Below are positions 63,820 to 64,000 of a DNA stretch of 64,000 bases, one piece after another. The stretch's first letter is position 1. Every line of letters starts with the position of its first letter. The position numbers and the translations under genes were made by a program. The notes beneath the pieces were generated by a model. The model was not told where the DNA came from and searched no databases. It saw only the letters and a list, made by a program, of their open reading frames with translations. Source of the DNA: Candidatus Cohnella colombiensis (GTDB lineage: Bacteria > Bacillota > Bacilli > Paenibacillales > Paenibacillaceae). Location of the stretch: NCBI GenBank assembly GCA_029203125.1, contig CP119317.1:124001-188000 (forward strand), read 5' to 3'.

Positions 63820-63912
63820 TACAACTGAAAGGGCAAACCTATTGAAAGATAGGGACGCAAAGCCAAGGGCCTAAAGTTTAATAACTATGGCAGCCGGATA
63901 CCAAGAGGACAA
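63820..63912 (+). ncRNA. Cyclic di-GMP-I (GEMM) riboswitch aptamer
   Basis: Conserved GEMM-I elements appear in order: AAAGGGCAAACC, a stem closed by GAAA (CCTATT-GAAA-GATAGG), GGGACGCAAAGCC, GGGCCTAAAG, and CTATGGCAGCCGG further on. These match the Vc2-like aptamer, including the GAAA tetraloop and the GCAAAGCC and GCCTAAA core segments that bind c-di-GMP. A terminator follows 16 bases later. Confidence 0.94.
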
Positions 63913-63927
63913 GAGTAGACTTTTTAT

Positions 63928-63964
63928 AAGCCTATTCCTTTTGTTTGCGGGAGTAGGCTTTTCT
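63928..63964 (+). terminator. Expression-platform terminator of the c-di-GMP riboswitch
   Basis: AAGCCTATTCC / GGAGTAGGCTT (one G-U pair) with an 11-base loop, followed by TTCT. Whether ligand turns it on or off depends on pairing with the aptamer's P1, not resolved here. Confidence 0.8.
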
Positions 63965-64000
63965 GTCTATCTAAATTTGTCGACATTTGTCATTTTATGT

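Larger units (their letters stand above)
63620..64000. other. Right-end intergenic region with c-di-GMP switch
   Basis: No gene in 380 bases. It holds the 5' region of the hybrid kinase (minus strand), then a rightward promoter, riboswitch and terminator. The regulated gene starts beyond the window. Confidence 0.85.

Noticed and set aside
1..64000. CRISPR arrays, prophage, insertion sequences, tRNA or rRNA genes
   Set aside because: No regularly spaced repeats, integrase or transposase frames, or tRNA cloverleaf patterns were recognised by reading both strands.

Overview
The window looks like chromosomal DNA of a Paenibacillus-type, spore-forming Gram-positive bacterium. The evidence is mixed: AGGAGG-type ribosome binding sites with many GTG/TTG starts, SLH-domain S-layer anchoring, LplB/LplC-type sugar ABC transporters paired with YesM/YesN two-component systems, a KinB-like kinase, a ComA-like regulator, yuaF-floT, and PerR/MntR/CcpA-type operators. 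No phage, insertion sequence, CRISPR array, rRNA or tRNA was seen.

Layout. (1) 1-7.3 kb: the 3' end of a YesN-like regulator, a sugar ABC transporter (lipoprotein plus two permeases), a lipoprotein GH13 amylase-family enzyme, a ribokinase and a convergent sugar-phosphate isomerase/epimerase. (2) 7.5-12.0 kb: a 1505-residue S-layer-anchored enzyme (deacetylase, two CBM22-like modules, GH10 xylanase, CBM9, three SLH repeats). (3) 12.3-17.6 kb: a leaderless 5'-nucleotidase-family protein convergent with a PhnD-C-E-E transporter that has PHO-box-like repeats upstream. (4) 17.9-27.9 kb: small lipoprotein, VOC protein, a five-gene unit of secreted protein, ABC transporter and two-component system, then an NTF2-like protein, an esterase, a zinc metallopeptidase and a winged-helix regulator. 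(5) 28.1-37.5 kb: a KinB-like kinase, a PAS kinase with a ComA-like regulator, and a compact chemosensory operon (CheX, CheY, MCP, CheW, CheA). (6) 37.7-49.0 kb: a second GH10 xylanase, a secreted unknown, YesM/YesN and a second sugar ABC transporter. (7) 49.1-64.0 kb: MntH with MntR-like boxes, an HD hydrolase, a beta-lactamase-fold hydrolase, DUF421, YuaF and flotillin with a SigW-like promoter, AhpCF with a perfect PerR box, an SGNH hydrolase, an NCS2 permease, a hybrid 7TM kinase with its regulator, and a c-di-GMP-I riboswitch with promoter and terminator that controls a gene beyond the window.

How it fits together. Two extracellular xylanases, a YesMN system and an oligosaccharide importer form a probable xylan-use region tied together by cre-like sites. 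The two xylanase genes share one promoter architecture. The most distinctive items are the riboswitch at the right end, the CheB/CheR-less chemosensory operon next to a ComA-like system, the hybrid kinase whose first phospho-acceptor His is Gln, the secreted-protein/ABC/two-component unit, and a 29-bp motif found beside two unrelated terminators 20 kb apart.
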